A stretch of 64,000 bases of DNA from Micromonospora_G sp040676775 (GTDB lineage Bacteria > Actinomycetota > Actinomycetes > Mycobacteriales > Micromonosporaceae), in NCBI RefSeq assembly GCF_040676775.1, contig NZ_JBFAPP010000013.1, positions 1-64,000 of the forward strand. The letters are read 5' to 3'. Below, piece after piece: positions 41,363 through 51,254 of this stretch. The notes below the pieces were generated by a model. It saw only the letters and a program-made list of their open reading frames with translations. It did no database searches and was not told the DNA's origin. A program made the position numbers and the translations under genes. The first letter of the stretch is position 1; each line of letters opens with the position of its first letter.

Positions 41363-44284
41363 TTAGGTGAGGGTGCAGGGGGAGCCGTTGAGGGTGAAGG
41401 TGGTGGGGCGGGGGTTGGTGCCGGTGTGGGTGGCGTTGAAGCCGAAGCTGGTGGACGCGCCCGGCGCCAGCGTGCCGTTGTAGGAGAGGTTGGTCGCGGT
41501 CACCGAGGTGCCGGTCTGGGTGACGGTGGCCGACCAGGCCTGGGTGACCCGCTGGCCGGCGGTGTACGCGAACACCAGCGTCCAACCGTTGATCGTGCCG
41601 CTGCCGGTGTTGCGGACGGTGACAGTGCCGGTGAAGCCGTTGCTCCAGTCGTTGGTGGAGTACGTGACCGCGCACGGCCCGGCCGGGGCGCTGGGCAGCG
41701 TGGTCACGCTGACCGGTGCCGACGCGGCCGAGACGTTGCCGGCCAGGTCCACCCCGACCACGTAGAACTGGTACGCCGTGGCCGGCGTCAACCCGGTTAC
41801 CGCGAGCGTCGTCGCGACCGGCGATCCGACGAGTACGTCCGTCGCGCCCGCCTCCCGGTAGACCCGGTAGCCGGCGAGGTCCCCGCCCGAGGACGGTGTC
41901 CAGGTCAGGGTGAGGCCGGTGGCGGTGACCGCCGAGGCGACCGGGGTGCCCGGCGTACCGGGTGGGGTGGTGTCGCCGCCGCCGCTGGCGGTGGTGACCG
42001 CGACCGGGGCGGAGGCGGTCGACCGGTTGCCGGCACCGTCGCGGGCCACCACGTAGAACTGGTACGCGGTCGCCGGGCTCAGCCCGGTCACCGCCAGCGA
42101 CGCGGCGACCGGTGAGCCGATCAGGGTGTCGGTCGCCCCCGCCTCCCGGTACACGTCGTAACCGGCGAGGCCGCTGCCGCCGGTGTCGGTGGAGGCGTTC
42201 CAGCTCAGCGTCACGCCGGTGGCGGTGACGGCCGAGGCGACCGGGGTGCCGGGCGTGGTCGGCGCGGTGGTGTCCGGGGTGGTCGGGCCGGGCTCGGTGC
42301 CCCAGACCCGTACGCCGCCCTCGTAGAGCGGCACGTTCGGGTTCGGCCCGACGGCAGCCTGGTACGACGGGTCGTTGGCGGAGTTCCAGGTGCCGCCCTC
42401 CGGTACGCCGATCTTGAACTGGACCTCCATCCGGTGCGCCGACTGTCCGGCCGGGGCGATCGTGTACCCGGCGCAGTTGACCTCGACGTACCAGAGGTCG
42501 CCGGAGGCTTGGCGGGCGGTGCTCGGTGACGGGCAGCCCTGGGTGTATCCGCTGGTCACCTCGATGGCGCTGGTGCCCTCGTGGCGGAAGTAGTACCGGA
42601 ACGTGGCGGCCTTGAGGGCGCGGGCGGGGAAGGCGGACTTGTTGTAGACGATCGCTTTGATGCCGGTGGACCGGGTCTCGTTCTGCATCATCGTGGTTTC
42701 GACGGTCAGCTCGTCGATGTCGGGTGTCTCGGTCGGCGGGAAGCTGGCGAGCGGGGTGCCGCCGTACTCGGAATAGAGCCGGACCAGCGCGGACGTGAAG
42801 CCGGCGTTGTAGTCGGTGGCGACCTCGTTCATCACGTAGTCGCCCCGGCTGTCGGTGTACGCGTCGTTCGGCGCGGACGGGCCGCCGACGAGCGCGCCGT
42901 AGAGCACGTGCCGGGTCTCGACCGGTACGGTCTGGCTGTCCCACCAGGAGCCGTGCGCGGTGCGGTGGTGCGGGTTTCGGGGCGAGTTGGCGCCGAAGCC
43001 GATCAGGTAGCTGGAGTTGCGCGGGTTGTCACCGAGCGCATAGTTGATCTGCTTGACCGCGAAGTCGTGGTAGCGCGTCTTGCGGGCGGTGTCGGTGGTC
43101 CGGTCGGCGTAGACCAGGGCGGCGAACGCGGTGTTGGCGGCGTAGCGCAGCGCTCCCCAGGTGTCGAGTACGGCCATCCCGCCGGGCGAGGTACGCACCT
43201 TCTCGCCGTTGACGCCGACGGTCCAGTAGTCGAGCCAGCGGTTGGCGTCGTCGACGTACTTCTGCCGGCCGGTCAGGTTCGCCAGCAGCACGTACGTGCC
43301 GAACTGCTTGTTGTCCCAGGCCACGGTCCACTTGTAGAGCCGGGTGGTGGACTGCGGTTCGGTGCCGAGGCGGTCGTACTCGGCTTCGGCCTTGGCCAGG
43401 TAGGCGGCCTCGCCGGTGGCCCGGTGCAGCCAGATCGCGCCCCAGACCAGTTCGTCCTGGTAGCCGCTCCAGGAGCGGTAGAAGCTGGTCACGTCGGTGA
43501 TGCACTCGTGGTAGGCGCGGCGCACGGTGTCGGCGAAGATGTAGAGCTGGCGGGCGTGGCTGACCAGCCGGTCGGCGTAGGTCGGATCGGTGGGACGGAA
43601 CACCATCGAGGAGGCGGCCATCGCGGCTGCCGTCTCCCCCGCCAGGTCCGCGCCGCCACAGCTCGCATCGATCTTGTACGCGGGCCGCGCCATCGGCAGC
43701 ACCTCGGCCGGTCCCCACCACTTGTGGTCGTCGTCGCCCTTGCCGACCTGTCCATACAGGACGTTGGCGGACGGGTGCGCCTTGATGAAGTAGTCGTTGA
43801 CGAAGCGCAGGTTGTCCAGCAGGTGCGGGAGTTGCCCGGATGCGGTGTAACCCGCCCGGTACTCGACCGCACCCCAGGCGAGCATGGTGGCGCTGAACGC
43901 CATCGGGAAGCCGAACTTGACGTGGTCGCCCGCGTCGTACCAGCCGCCGGTGAGGTCCAGGCCGGCGTCGGCACCGTCGGTGAGCGCGGAGTCGCCGCGC
44001 CAGGAGACCCGGTTCCAGTCGGGCAGGGTGCCGCTCTGCTGGGCCTCGTAGAAGAACAGCGACTTCTGCAACGCCTCGGCGTAGTTGTAGGCGGGTGCGG
44101 CGACCACCGGGCCGGGCGCGGCGGCGGCGGGTGGGCTGGTCGGGCCGGCGTGCAGGAGGGCGGCTGCGGTTACCGTGAGTAAGCCGAAAGTGGCGAATCT
44201 TCGGTACCACCGTCCGGGCCGGACCCTACCGGTGGGCCGGGCAAGTTGACCATTTGGCCAGGCCGGCGCGATGCTGGGCAGCAC
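41363..44284 (-). CDS. GH9 endoglucanase with CBM3, two FN3 and CBM2
   Basis: A 973-residue secreted cellulase. After the signal peptide comes a GH9 domain: catalytic Asp region LTGGWYDAGDHVKFGFPMAF, HHRTAHGSW, and the acid Glu in NEVATDYNAGF. A CBM3-type module follows (residues about 520-680). Then come two fibronectin type III domains that are near-copies of each other (TPGTPVASAVTATG, YDVYREAGATD), and a C-terminal CBM2 (CAVTYSTNDWSNGFTGTVTV). GTG 44284 is chosen because an AGGAG site precedes it. A CebR operator upstream suggests induction by cellobiose. Confidence 0.95.
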   Translation of the reverse strand: MLPSIAPAWPNGQLARPTGRVRPGRWYRRFATFGLLTVTAAALLHAGPTSPPAAAAPGPVVAAPAYNYAEALQKSLFFYEAQQSGTLPDWNRVSWRGDSALTDGADAGLDLTGGWYDAGDHVKFGFPMAFSATMLAWGAVEYRAGYTASGQLPHLLDNLRFVNDYFIKAHPSANVLYGQVGKGDDDHKWWGPAEVLPMARPAYKIDASCGGADLAGETAAAMAASSMVFRPTDPTYADRLVSHARQLYIFADTVRRAYHECITDVTSFYRSWSGYQDELVWGAIWLHRATGEAAYLAKAEAEYDRLGTEPQSTTRLYKWTVAWDNKQFGTYVLLANLTGRQKYVDDANRWLDYWTVGVNGEKVRTSPGGMAVLDTWGALRYAANTAFAALVYADRTTDTARKTRYHDFAVKQINYALGDNPRNSSYLIGFGANSPRNPHHRTAHGSWWDSQTVPVETRHVLYGALVGGPSAPNDAYTDSRGDYVMNEVATDYNAGFTSALVRLYSEYGGTPLASFPPTETPDIDELTVETTMMQNETRSTGIKAIVYNKSAFPARALKAATFRYYFRHEGTSAIEVTSGYTQGCPSPSTARQASGDLWYVEVNCAGYTIAPAGQSAHRMEVQFKIGVPEGGTWNSANDPSYQAAVGPNPNVPLYEGGVRVWGTEPGPTTPDTTAPTTPGTPVASAVTATGVTLSWNASTDTGGSGLAGYDVYREAGATDTLIGSPVAASLAVTGLSPATAYQFYVVARDGAGNRSTASAPVAVTTASGGGDTTPPGTPGTPVASAVTATGLTLTWTPSSGGDLAGYRVYREAGATDVLVGSPVATTLAVTGLTPATAYQFYVVGVDLAGNVSAASAPVSVTTLPSAPAGPCAVTYSTNDWSNGFTGTVTVRNTGSGTINGWTLVFAYTAGQRVTQAWSATVTQTGTSVTATNLSYNGTLAPGASTSFGFNATHTGTNPRPTTFTLNGSPCTLT

Positions 44285-44704
44285 TAGACTCGCTCCTGTC
44301 CGTGGAGCCGCGCGCGGCAACGCGTAGCGGAGGACATTGGAGGGGCGGATGTGGGCGCATCCGCCCTTTCGCTATGTCATCGACTCGTGGGGGCGCGGCG
44401 GCAGCTTGGTGGGGTTCCGACGAGAGCGCGGGAGCGCTCCCATGGATGTGCACCAATGTAACCGCCCTGTTGCCGCTTTGTGAAGAGCGACCAACGCCAA
44501 TGGCTGGTCGTCGCCGGGTGGCTGATCCCGCTCGGCTGAGCGTCCGCGTCAGCGACTGAGCGCGGGCGACCAACGGGTGGGCAGATCTGTCCTGGGATAC
44601 GAACGTACGGTTGCCGCCCGCCAGCGGCTCGCGGGACAGTACGCGCAGATCAGCGGTGCCATCGATGCTGCCGCTCCACTGGAAACGATCTCCAGGAGGC
44701 AGCG
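44285..44704. promoter_or_regulatory. Intergenic region between cellulase and aldehyde dehydrogenase
   Basis: Holds the CebR operator at 44430-44442 and a hairpin, GGGCGGATG-TGGGCG-CATCCGCCC (44343-44366), in the cellulase leader. CTGGA-N7-TCCAG (44676-44692) lies before the aldehyde dehydrogenase gene. No gene is supported. Confidence 0.55.
44430..44442. promoter_or_regulatory. CebR operator of the cellulase gene
   Basis: GGGAGCGCTCCCA matches the CebR/CelR consensus TGGGAGCGCTCCCA at 13 of 14 positions. It lies about 145 bases upstream of the cellulase start. Confidence 0.8.
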
Positions 44705-46273
44705 ATGGCACTACGCCTCGCCGACGGCACCGGATGGCAGCAGACCCTCGCCCGCGCGGTCACCGCCACTCCCGAAGCTTTCGACCCGGCCACGTCCGGC
44801 ACCGTCACCCTGCGCAACCTGATCCAGGGTGCCTGGCAGTCGATCGGCACGCCGACGCCGGTCCGTACCCCGATCGACAACACCGTGCTGGTCGACCTGC
44901 CCCGGCTGGACGCCGACTCGGCCCACGCCGCGGTCGCCTTCGCCGCCGACGAGCACCGCGACTGGGCGGCCCGGCCGCTGGCCGACCGGAAGGCGCGGGT
45001 CACCGAGGCGCTGGACGAACTGACCCTCCACCGTGACCTGCTCGCCCTGCTGCTGGTCTGGGAGATCGGCAAGCCGTGGCGGCTGGCCTGCGCCGACGTC
45101 GACCGGGCGCTGGACGGCGTCCGCTGGTACGTCGACGAGATCGACCGGATGCTCGCCGACGGGCGAGAACCGCTCGGCGGCCCGGTCAGCAACATCGCAA
45201 GCTGGAACTACCCGATGAGCGTGCTGGTCCACGCCGAACTGGTGCAGTTGCTGGCCGGCAACGCGGTCATCGCCAAGACCCCGTCCCAGGGCGGAGCGGT
45301 CTGCCTGACCGTCGCGCACGCGCTGATGCGCCGGGCCGGTCTTCCCGCCACCCTGCTCTCCGGCGGCGGCGAGGAACTCTCCGAGGTGCTCGTACGCGCA
45401 CCGGAGATCGGCGCGGTCGCGTTCGTCGGCGGCCGGTCCAACGGCGGCAAGGTCGCCGCCGCGCTGCTCGACTCCGACAAGCGGCACTTCATCGAGCAGG
45501 AGGGGCTGAACGCCTGGGGCATCTGGGAGTTCTCCCAGTGGGACATGCTCGCCAAGCACCTGAAGAAGGGCTTCGAGTACGGCAAGCAGCGCTGTACGGC
45601 GTACCCCCGGTTCGTGGTGCAGCGTGACCTGGTCGACCGGTTCCTCGACATGTACCTCCCGGTCGTCCGCTCCGTACGCTTCGGCCACCCGCTCGCCGTG
45701 GGCGACGACTGGGTCGACGGCGACGCCCTACCGGAGCTGGACTTCGGACCGCTGATCAGCGGCGCGAAGGCCGACGAACTGCGCCGCAAGGTCGAAGAGG
45801 CGGTACGCGGCGGCGCGATCCCGCTCTACCGTGGCCGGCTCGACGGGGCACCGTTCCTCGACGGCCAGGACACCTCGGCGTACGTCGCCCCCTCGGTGCT
45901 GCTCGCCCCGCCCGGACGGTCCCGGCTGATGCACGCCGAACCGTTCGGCCCGGTCGACACGATAGTGGTGGTCGACACCGAGGACGAGTTGCTGGCCGCG
46001 ATGAACGCCTCCAACGGTGCGCTGGTCGCGAGCCTCGCCTGCGACGACGAGGACGAGGCGGCCAAGCTCGCGGTGGACCTCCAGGCGTTCAAGGTCGGCA
46101 TCAACAAGCCCCGCTCCCGAGGCGACCGGGACGAACCGTTCGGCGGTCGCGGCGCCTCCTGGAAAGGCGCGTTCGTCGGCGGCGACCTGCTCGTGCACGC
46201 GGTCACCCAGGGCGGCTCCGACCAGCGGCTCTACGGCAACTTCCCTGACTACAACAGCTACCCCGCCACCTGA
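44705..46273 (+). CDS. Aldehyde dehydrogenase family protein
   Basis: A 522-residue NAD(P)-dependent dehydrogenase. Landmarks are NIASWNYPMSVLVHAE, AKTPSQGG, FVGGRSNGGK, the general base region HFIEQEGLNAW and the catalytic Cys in KQRCTAYPR. It is slightly diverged from the standard GGK and GQxC motifs, so it may belong to an uncommon subfamily. The ATG at 44705 is preceded by AGGAGG. The substrate is unknown, and it stands alone. Confidence 0.87.
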   Translation: MALRLADGTGWQQTLARAVTATPEAFDPATSGTVTLRNLIQGAWQSIGTPTPVRTPIDNTVLVDLPRLDADSAHAAVAFAADEHRDWAARPLADRKARVTEALDELTLHRDLLALLLVWEIGKPWRLACADVDRALDGVRWYVDEIDRMLADGREPLGGPVSNIASWNYPMSVLVHAELVQLLAGNAVIAKTPSQGGAVCLTVAHALMRRAGLPATLLSGGGEELSEVLVRAPEIGAVAFVGGRSNGGKVAAALLDSDKRHFIEQEGLNAWGIWEFSQWDMLAKHLKKGFEYGKQRCTAYPRFVVQRDLVDRFLDMYLPVVRSVRFGHPLAVGDDWVDGDALPELDFGPLISGAKADELRRKVEEAVRGGAIPLYRGRLDGAPFLDGQDTSAYVAPSVLLAPPGRSRLMHAEPFGPVDTIVVVDTEDELLAAMNASNGALVASLACDDEDEAAKLAVDLQAFKVGINKPRSRGDRDEPFGGRGASWKGAFVGGDLLVHAVTQGGSDQRLYGNFPDYNSYPAT

Positions 46274-46400
46274 CGCACCGGTCACCGGAGGCCGTAGCGC
46301 CGCCTCCGGGTGTTCCCGTATCCGCCGCATGCACGGTGACGGCCACACCTCCGGAAGCCGCACGTCGTCTGCACGGGTCGGCGGGTATCGGGATCGCGGG

Positions 46401-47219
46401 TCAGGCGGCCTCCGCGCTGCATGCCTCGACGGCAGGCCAACGCCGTACCGCGAAGGCGTGCGGGGTCGCGCCCATGACCCCTCGGAAATTCGCGCCCATG
46501 TGTGACTGGTCGTAGTAGCCAGCGTCCGTGGCCAGCTCAGGCAGCTTCTGTCCGATCCGGGCGAGCACCAGGCGAACACGGTCGATGCGTACGAACTGGC
46601 TTGGCGTCAGTCCCACGCCGTCGACGAAGACAGTGCGAAGGTGGCGTTCGCTGATGTTCAATCGTCGAGCGACGAGGCTGACGGGCTCACGTGGCGAGCC
46701 GTCACCGCCGGACAGCCTGGCTGTCGCCTCCGCGACGACCCGGCTGCGCAGACCGTCACGGTCGCCCTGCGCTGCCAGGGCCATCGGCAGGGCTCGGGCC
46801 AGCGACCGGAGTCGTGTCTCAGGAGAGTCCGGGGCAGACGACACGTGACCGTCTGCGATCAGCCGGACGAGAGTACGCATCGACTCGCTCTCCGCGTCGG
46901 CGACCGCAACGGCACGATCGGCAAGGTCTCGGAGCGGAAAACCGAGGACTTCCGCGGCTCGGCCGGGTCGGAACCGCAGTTGGAGGCAGTCCCGGCCCGG
47001 CCGGTCGACGTAGTACCTCGCCCGCGTCCGGGGACCCATGATCACGACCTCGTACGGGTCGGCAGACCCCGCGCGCCAGGTCAGCGTGGTGGCGTGATCG
47101 GGCTGTTCGAGCACGGCCGGGGCGTCGTGGACCACGGCCTGCGCTCCCAGCGTGATTCCGGAGAACCACGGCCGAAGCGCCCGCGCCACCTCCGGGCTGA
47201 CCAACTCGTCGCGCTTCAC
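46401..47219 (-). CDS. AraC-family regulator
   Basis: A 272-residue protein. The C-terminal AraC DNA-binding domain shows VSLVARRLNISERHLRTVF and LATDAGYYDQSHMGANFRGVMGATP. The N-terminal half is a cupin-like sensing domain. GTG 47219 is seven bases after TACGGT, which fits a leaderless mRNA. It diverges from the NmrA-type gene at 47324, whose expression it probably controls. Confidence 0.9.
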   Translation of the reverse strand: MKRDELVSPEVARALRPWFSGITLGAQAVVHDAPAVLEQPDHATTLTWRAGSADPYEVVIMGPRTRARYYVDRPGRDCLQLRFRPGRAAEVLGFPLRDLADRAVAVADAESESMRTLVRLIADGHVSSAPDSPETRLRSLARALPMALAAQGDRDGLRSRVVAEATARLSGGDGSPREPVSLVARRLNISERHLRTVFVDGVGLTPSQFVRIDRVRLVLARIGQKLPELATDAGYYDQSHMGANFRGVMGATPHAFAVRRWPAVEACSAEAA

Positions 47220-47323
47220 GCTTCAGACCGTACGTCGTGGCCCGGGGCCGGGCCCAGCAGCCCGATCGAGCTGTGCCGAAAGTTCCTAGGCCTGGCTCGG
47301 GCGGTCCTGGAACCGTGACACCC

Positions 47324-48175
47324 ATGATCCTCGTTACCGGTGCCTCCGGCACAGTCGGCCGGCACGTCATGCAGTTCCTCCAGCAGGGCGGGTATCGCGC
47401 TCGGGCGATGACGCGGGCCCGAGCCGGGCAGCCGCTGCCGCCCGGCGCCGACGTGGTACGAGCCGACTTCGACGACCCCGACTCGCTGCGCCGCGCGGTG
47501 ACCGGCGTGCGTACCGTGTTCCTGCTGACCGCTCCGGCCGTACCGACGCCGGATCACGACCTGGCGCTGCTCGCAGCCGCTCGGTCGGCGCACGTCGGTG
47601 CGGTGGTGAAGCTTTCCGCGATCGGGACGGGCGAACGATTCGGCACCGCGACCGTTGGCGCCTGGCACCAGGCGGCCGAGGACGCCGTCCGCGCCAGCGG
47701 GATGGCGTGGACGGTGTTGCGGCCGTCGAGCTTCGCCTCCAACTGTCTCCACTGGGCGAGCATGATCCGCGCCGGGCAGCCCGTACCCAACCTCACCGGC
47801 GAAGGCACCCAGGGCGTCGTCGATCCCCGCGACGTCGCGCAGGTCGCGGTCGCCGCACTCACCGACCCCGTCCATGCCGGCAAGACGTACACCCTCACCG
47901 GTCCGGAACTGCTCCGCGTTTCCGACCAGGCGACTCAGCTCGCAGCGGTCATCGGCCGACCCGTCGTCACCGCGGACCTTTCCCCGACCGCCGCACGTCA
48001 GCAACTACTGGCCTCGGGGATGCCTCCGGCAGCCGTCGAAGCCACCACCGTCGGCTCCGCCTGGACACGCGCCGGGCACAACGCCACCCTCACCGACGAC
48101 GTGAAAAAGGTGCTCGGGCGTCCTCCCGCGACCTTCCGGAGCTGGGCGCAGCGTCATCGGGAAGCCTTCGGATGA
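47324..48175 (+). CDS. NmrA-like NAD(P)-binding protein
   Basis: A 283-residue Rossmann-fold protein of the NmrA / atypical SDR group. It starts MILVTGASGTVGRHVMQFL, followed by VRADFDDPDSLRRAV and WTVLRPSSFASNCLHW. Such proteins are NAD(P)H-dependent reductases or redox sensors. No clear ribosome site precedes the ATG at 47324. It is divergent from an AraC regulator, a common pairing for stress-induced members. Confidence 0.85.
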   Translation: MILVTGASGTVGRHVMQFLQQGGYRARAMTRARAGQPLPPGADVVRADFDDPDSLRRAVTGVRTVFLLTAPAVPTPDHDLALLAAARSAHVGAVVKLSAIGTGERFGTATVGAWHQAAEDAVRASGMAWTVLRPSSFASNCLHWASMIRAGQPVPNLTGEGTQGVVDPRDVAQVAVAALTDPVHAGKTYTLTGPELLRVSDQATQLAAVIGRPVVTADLSPTAARQQLLASGMPPAAVEATTVGSAWTRAGHNATLTDDVKKVLGRPPATFRSWAQRHREAFG

Positions 48176-48206
48176 GATCCTCGGCTCGGCGGGATGCCAG
48201 CCAGTT

Positions 48207-50603
48207 TCACCTGACGGTCAACGCCGTACGGTCGTCCAGCTCGTCCTCCCAGTACCGCCTCAGCACGGCAGGCACGTCGCCGCGCAGCGCCTCACGTACC
48301 AGCTCCAACTCCTCGGCGGTCAGCGGGAAGGCGGGGAAGGCCCGACCGACCTCGGCGGCGAACGCCGACCCGCGCCGGGCCAGCGACGGGGCAACCCCGA
48401 CATAGGCGGCGACGTACGGCGCGACAAGCTCCCGTTGCGACAGTGACCAGAGCCCGGTGGCCAACGCCCGGAAGCGGCGTACGGAGACGTCGGGGTGCTC
48501 GGTCATCGCCGCCCAGGCTGCCGATTTCGCCTCGATTGTGGGGCGGGCGGCCAGGGCGGTGACCGCACCGAGATCGCCTGCGGCAGTGCCGTCCCGCCGC
48601 CGCTCGGCCTCGATCTCCGGCGCCTCGATGCCGCCGAGTTCGGCCAGCCGGCGTACGACGGCCCAGCGCAGATCGGGGTCGAGCGGCAAACCCTGGTCGG
48701 TCGCGTCCGCGTCCAGCCAGCGTCGCAACAGCGCGGTGTCGCTCGTGGTACGGGTCAGCCCGCGCGCGAGCGCGATCGCGCGCTGCTCGTCCGGCTCGCC
48801 GTCGAGCGCGCACGCGGCGGCGATCACCTCGAGCGCGGCCGGTACGTCCGAGGGCGGCAGCACGCGCCGTACCAAATCGTTCAGGGTCCGGTCGAGGGCG
48901 GCGGTCACCAGGGTGGGTGACGACTCGCGCGGCAGCTGTCGCGCCAGCAGTTCCAGGTGCGTGGCCGGCGGAACTCGGTCGAGCACCGTCGTCCACAGCA
49001 CCGCCCGCACGAGCGGGTCCGGCAGGGCGGCCAACGCGCGCGCGACGGTGTCGTACGACAACGGGTCCAGCTCGATCCGGGCGAAGGTCTCGCCGTGCGA
49101 GTTGGGCACGACGACCAGCCCGGCCCACTCCGGCAACTCCAGTGGCTCGTCCGCGAGGTCGACCAGACGCGAGCCGACCGGCTCCAGCGACGGGGAGTAC
49201 GCCGTGACGGTGAACCGGTGTGGCCGGACGCCGTCCCGGGTCAGCACCGGAACGTCGCCCGTACGCGTGACCCGGATCATGTCGTGTCCGGACTGCCGCA
49301 GCCACACCTCGGCCCAACCGCGTACGTCGCGCGGCGAGGCGGCGTCGAGCGCCGACAGCAGGTCTTCGAGCGTGGCGTTGGCGAACCGGTGCCGGGTGAG
49401 GTGCGCGTTCACCCCGGCCAGGAAGTCCGCCTCCCCGAGCCAGGTCACCAGCTGCCGTAGGACCGCGTTGCCCTTGCCGTAGGAGATGGCGTCGAAGATC
49501 GTGGTGCCGGTGTCGACGTCGGGCACGTCCTCGGCGGCCGGTGCGACCGGGTGCGTGGAACGGCGCCGGTCGGCGAGGAATGCGCCGGGCTTGTACGCCG
49601 CCTCGAACGACACCCGGGTGCCGGCGTACCCGGCCACGGTCTCGGCGACCTCGAATCCCATGTAGTCCGCGAAGGACTCGTTGAGCCACGCGTCCTCCCA
49701 CCACACCGGGGAGACCAGGTCGGCGAACCACATGTGCGACATCTCGTGTGCGATCACCATCGCGCGGCGCCGTCGGTCGTCGTCGGTCACCCTCTCGCGC
49801 GGCAGCATGGACTCGTTGAACGTGACGCAGCCCGGGCACTCCATCGCGCCCCAGTTGAGTTCGGGCACGAAGACCTGGTCGTAGGAGTCGAACGGGAACG
49901 GCTCGGTGAAGATCTCGGCGTAGTGGTCGAAGCAGACCTCGGTCACCCGCCGCAGCTCGGCGGCGTCGCGCTCCAGGTCCGCGGCAAGCGAGCGGCGCGC
50001 GTGCCATCCCATGGGTACGTCGTTGTGCTCCCACCGCACCGAGTGGTACGGCCCCGCCGCGACGGCGAACAGGTCGCACGGGATCGGCTGGGTGGTGGCG
50101 AAGCTGAACCGGCCCCCGTCGGTGACCGTGGGCAGCCCGTTCGACAGCACGGTCCAGGTCGGATCCGCGGTCACGGTCAGCGTGATCGGCGCTTTGAGGT
50201 CGAGCTGGTCGAAGCAGGCGAACAGGCGCTGGGTGATGTCCAGGCCGAGGTAGCCGCCGACGTACCGCTCGCCGTCGACCGGGTCGGTGAAGGTGTGCAG
50301 GCCTTCGCCGTCGGTGACGTATCGCAGCCGCGCGTCCACCACGACCTCGTGCGGACCGGGGGCCAGGCCGTCGAGCGCGGTCCGGGATCCGTCGTACGTC
50401 GGCGCGATCGTCGAGCCGTCGAGCGTCACCTCCAGCGACTCGGCCCGGTGCAGCTCAAGGAACGTATCGCCACCATTGGTGCGGAAGCGCACGACGACCC
50501 GGCTACGGAAGGCGTCCGGGGACGTGATGTCGAGCGCGAGGTCGTAGGAGACCTCGGAGAGCATGGCGGCCCGCGTACGGGCCTCGTCCAGGGTCAGTGA
50601 CAC
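48207..50603 (-). CDS. pepN: Aminopeptidase N (M1 family)
   Basis: A 798-residue zinc aminopeptidase, shorter than the 850 or so typical of actinobacterial PepN. The zinc motif is HEMSHMWFADLVSPVWWEDAWLNESFADYM (HExxH and a downstream Glu). The exopeptidase motif reads GAMEC where the family has GAMEN. The catalytic Tyr region is YGKGNAVLRQL. GTG 50603 is six bases after TAGCCT on the minus strand, a leaderless arrangement. It acts in the cytoplasm on peptide N termini. Confidence 0.93.
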   Translation of the reverse strand: MSLTLDEARTRAAMLSEVSYDLALDITSPDAFRSRVVVRFRTNGGDTFLELHRAESLEVTLDGSTIAPTYDGSRTALDGLAPGPHEVVVDARLRYVTDGEGLHTFTDPVDGERYVGGYLGLDITQRLFACFDQLDLKAPITLTVTADPTWTVLSNGLPTVTDGGRFSFATTQPIPCDLFAVAAGPYHSVRWEHNDVPMGWHARRSLAADLERDAAELRRVTEVCFDHYAEIFTEPFPFDSYDQVFVPELNWGAMECPGCVTFNESMLPRERVTDDDRRRRAMVIAHEMSHMWFADLVSPVWWEDAWLNESFADYMGFEVAETVAGYAGTRVSFEAAYKPGAFLADRRRSTHPVAPAAEDVPDVDTGTTIFDAISYGKGNAVLRQLVTWLGEADFLAGVNAHLTRHRFANATLEDLLSALDAASPRDVRGWAEVWLRQSGHDMIRVTRTGDVPVLTRDGVRPHRFTVTAYSPSLEPVGSRLVDLADEPLELPEWAGLVVVPNSHGETFARIELDPLSYDTVARALAALPDPLVRAVLWTTVLDRVPPATHLELLARQLPRESSPTLVTAALDRTLNDLVRRVLPPSDVPAALEVIAAACALDGEPDEQRAIALARGLTRTTSDTALLRRWLDADATDQGLPLDPDLRWAVVRRLAELGGIEAPEIEAERRRDGTAAGDLGAVTALAARPTIEAKSAAWAAMTEHPDVSVRRFRALATGLWSLSQRELVAPYVAAYVGVAPSLARRGSAFAAEVGRAFPAFPLTAEELELVREALRGDVPAVLRRYWEDELDDRTALTVR

Positions 50604-50763
50604 CCCGACAGGCTACGGTCAGGCGATCGAAGCCAACAGCCGGGCGTTCTGCGCCGCGGCCGTCAGCGTCGAGCCGACCCCGTCGATGAATCGGCAGTCC
50701 GATCGCGGACTACGACGATTCGAAGGCCGGTGTCGTCGCGAAGGTGCCACCTCCGCGAGTCAC

Positions 50764-51198
50764 TCAGTCGAGGCAGAACTCGTTGCCCTCGACGTCCTGC
50801 ATCACGAGGCACGACTCGTTCTCGTCGTCGGCGAGCATCAGCCGTACGCGTACCGCGCCGAGCGCGATCAGTCGCGCGCATTCGGCCTCGAGTACGGCCA
50901 CACGCTCCTCACCCACGAGGCCGGTGCCGACCCGCACGTCAAGATGCAGCCGATTCTTGACGACCTTGCCCTCGGGCACGCGCTGGAAGAACAGTCGGGG
51001 GCCCACACCCGAGGGATCGACGCACGCGAACGACGAGCCCTGACGCTCGGGCGGCAGCGTGCGATCGAAATCGTCCCAGGTGGCGAACCCCTCCGGCGGC
51101 GGCGGGACGACGTACCCCAGCACCTCGCACCAGAAACGAGCGACGCGCTCGGGTTCTGCACAGTCGAAGGTGACCTGGACCTGCTTGACCGACGCCAT
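50764..51198 (-). CDS. VOC-family (glyoxalase-like) protein
   Basis: A 144-residue metal-site fold of the vicinal oxygen chelate superfamily. It starts with VQVTFDCAEPERVARFWCEVLGY, followed by RLFFQRVPEGKVVKNRLHLDV and the end motif LVMQDVEGNEFCLD. Members include glyoxalases, dioxygenases and resistance proteins; the role here is unknown. The ATG at 51198 is six bases after TATGGT on the minus strand, so the mRNA is probably leaderless. Confidence 0.87.
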   Translation of the reverse strand: MASVKQVQVTFDCAEPERVARFWCEVLGYVVPPPPEGFATWDDFDRTLPPERQGSSFACVDPSGVGPRLFFQRVPEGKVVKNRLHLDVRVGTGLVGEERVAVLEAECARLIALGAVRVRLMLADDENESCLVMQDVEGNEFCLD

Positions 51199-51254
51199 CG
51201 GTCCACCATAGATGCAGGTTGTTCCGCCGTCTCCACCCACCCCGAGAGGTACGG

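Noticed and set aside
44343..44366. Riboswitch before the cellulase
   Set aside because: Only a single simple hairpin is present; no known riboswitch core is seen.
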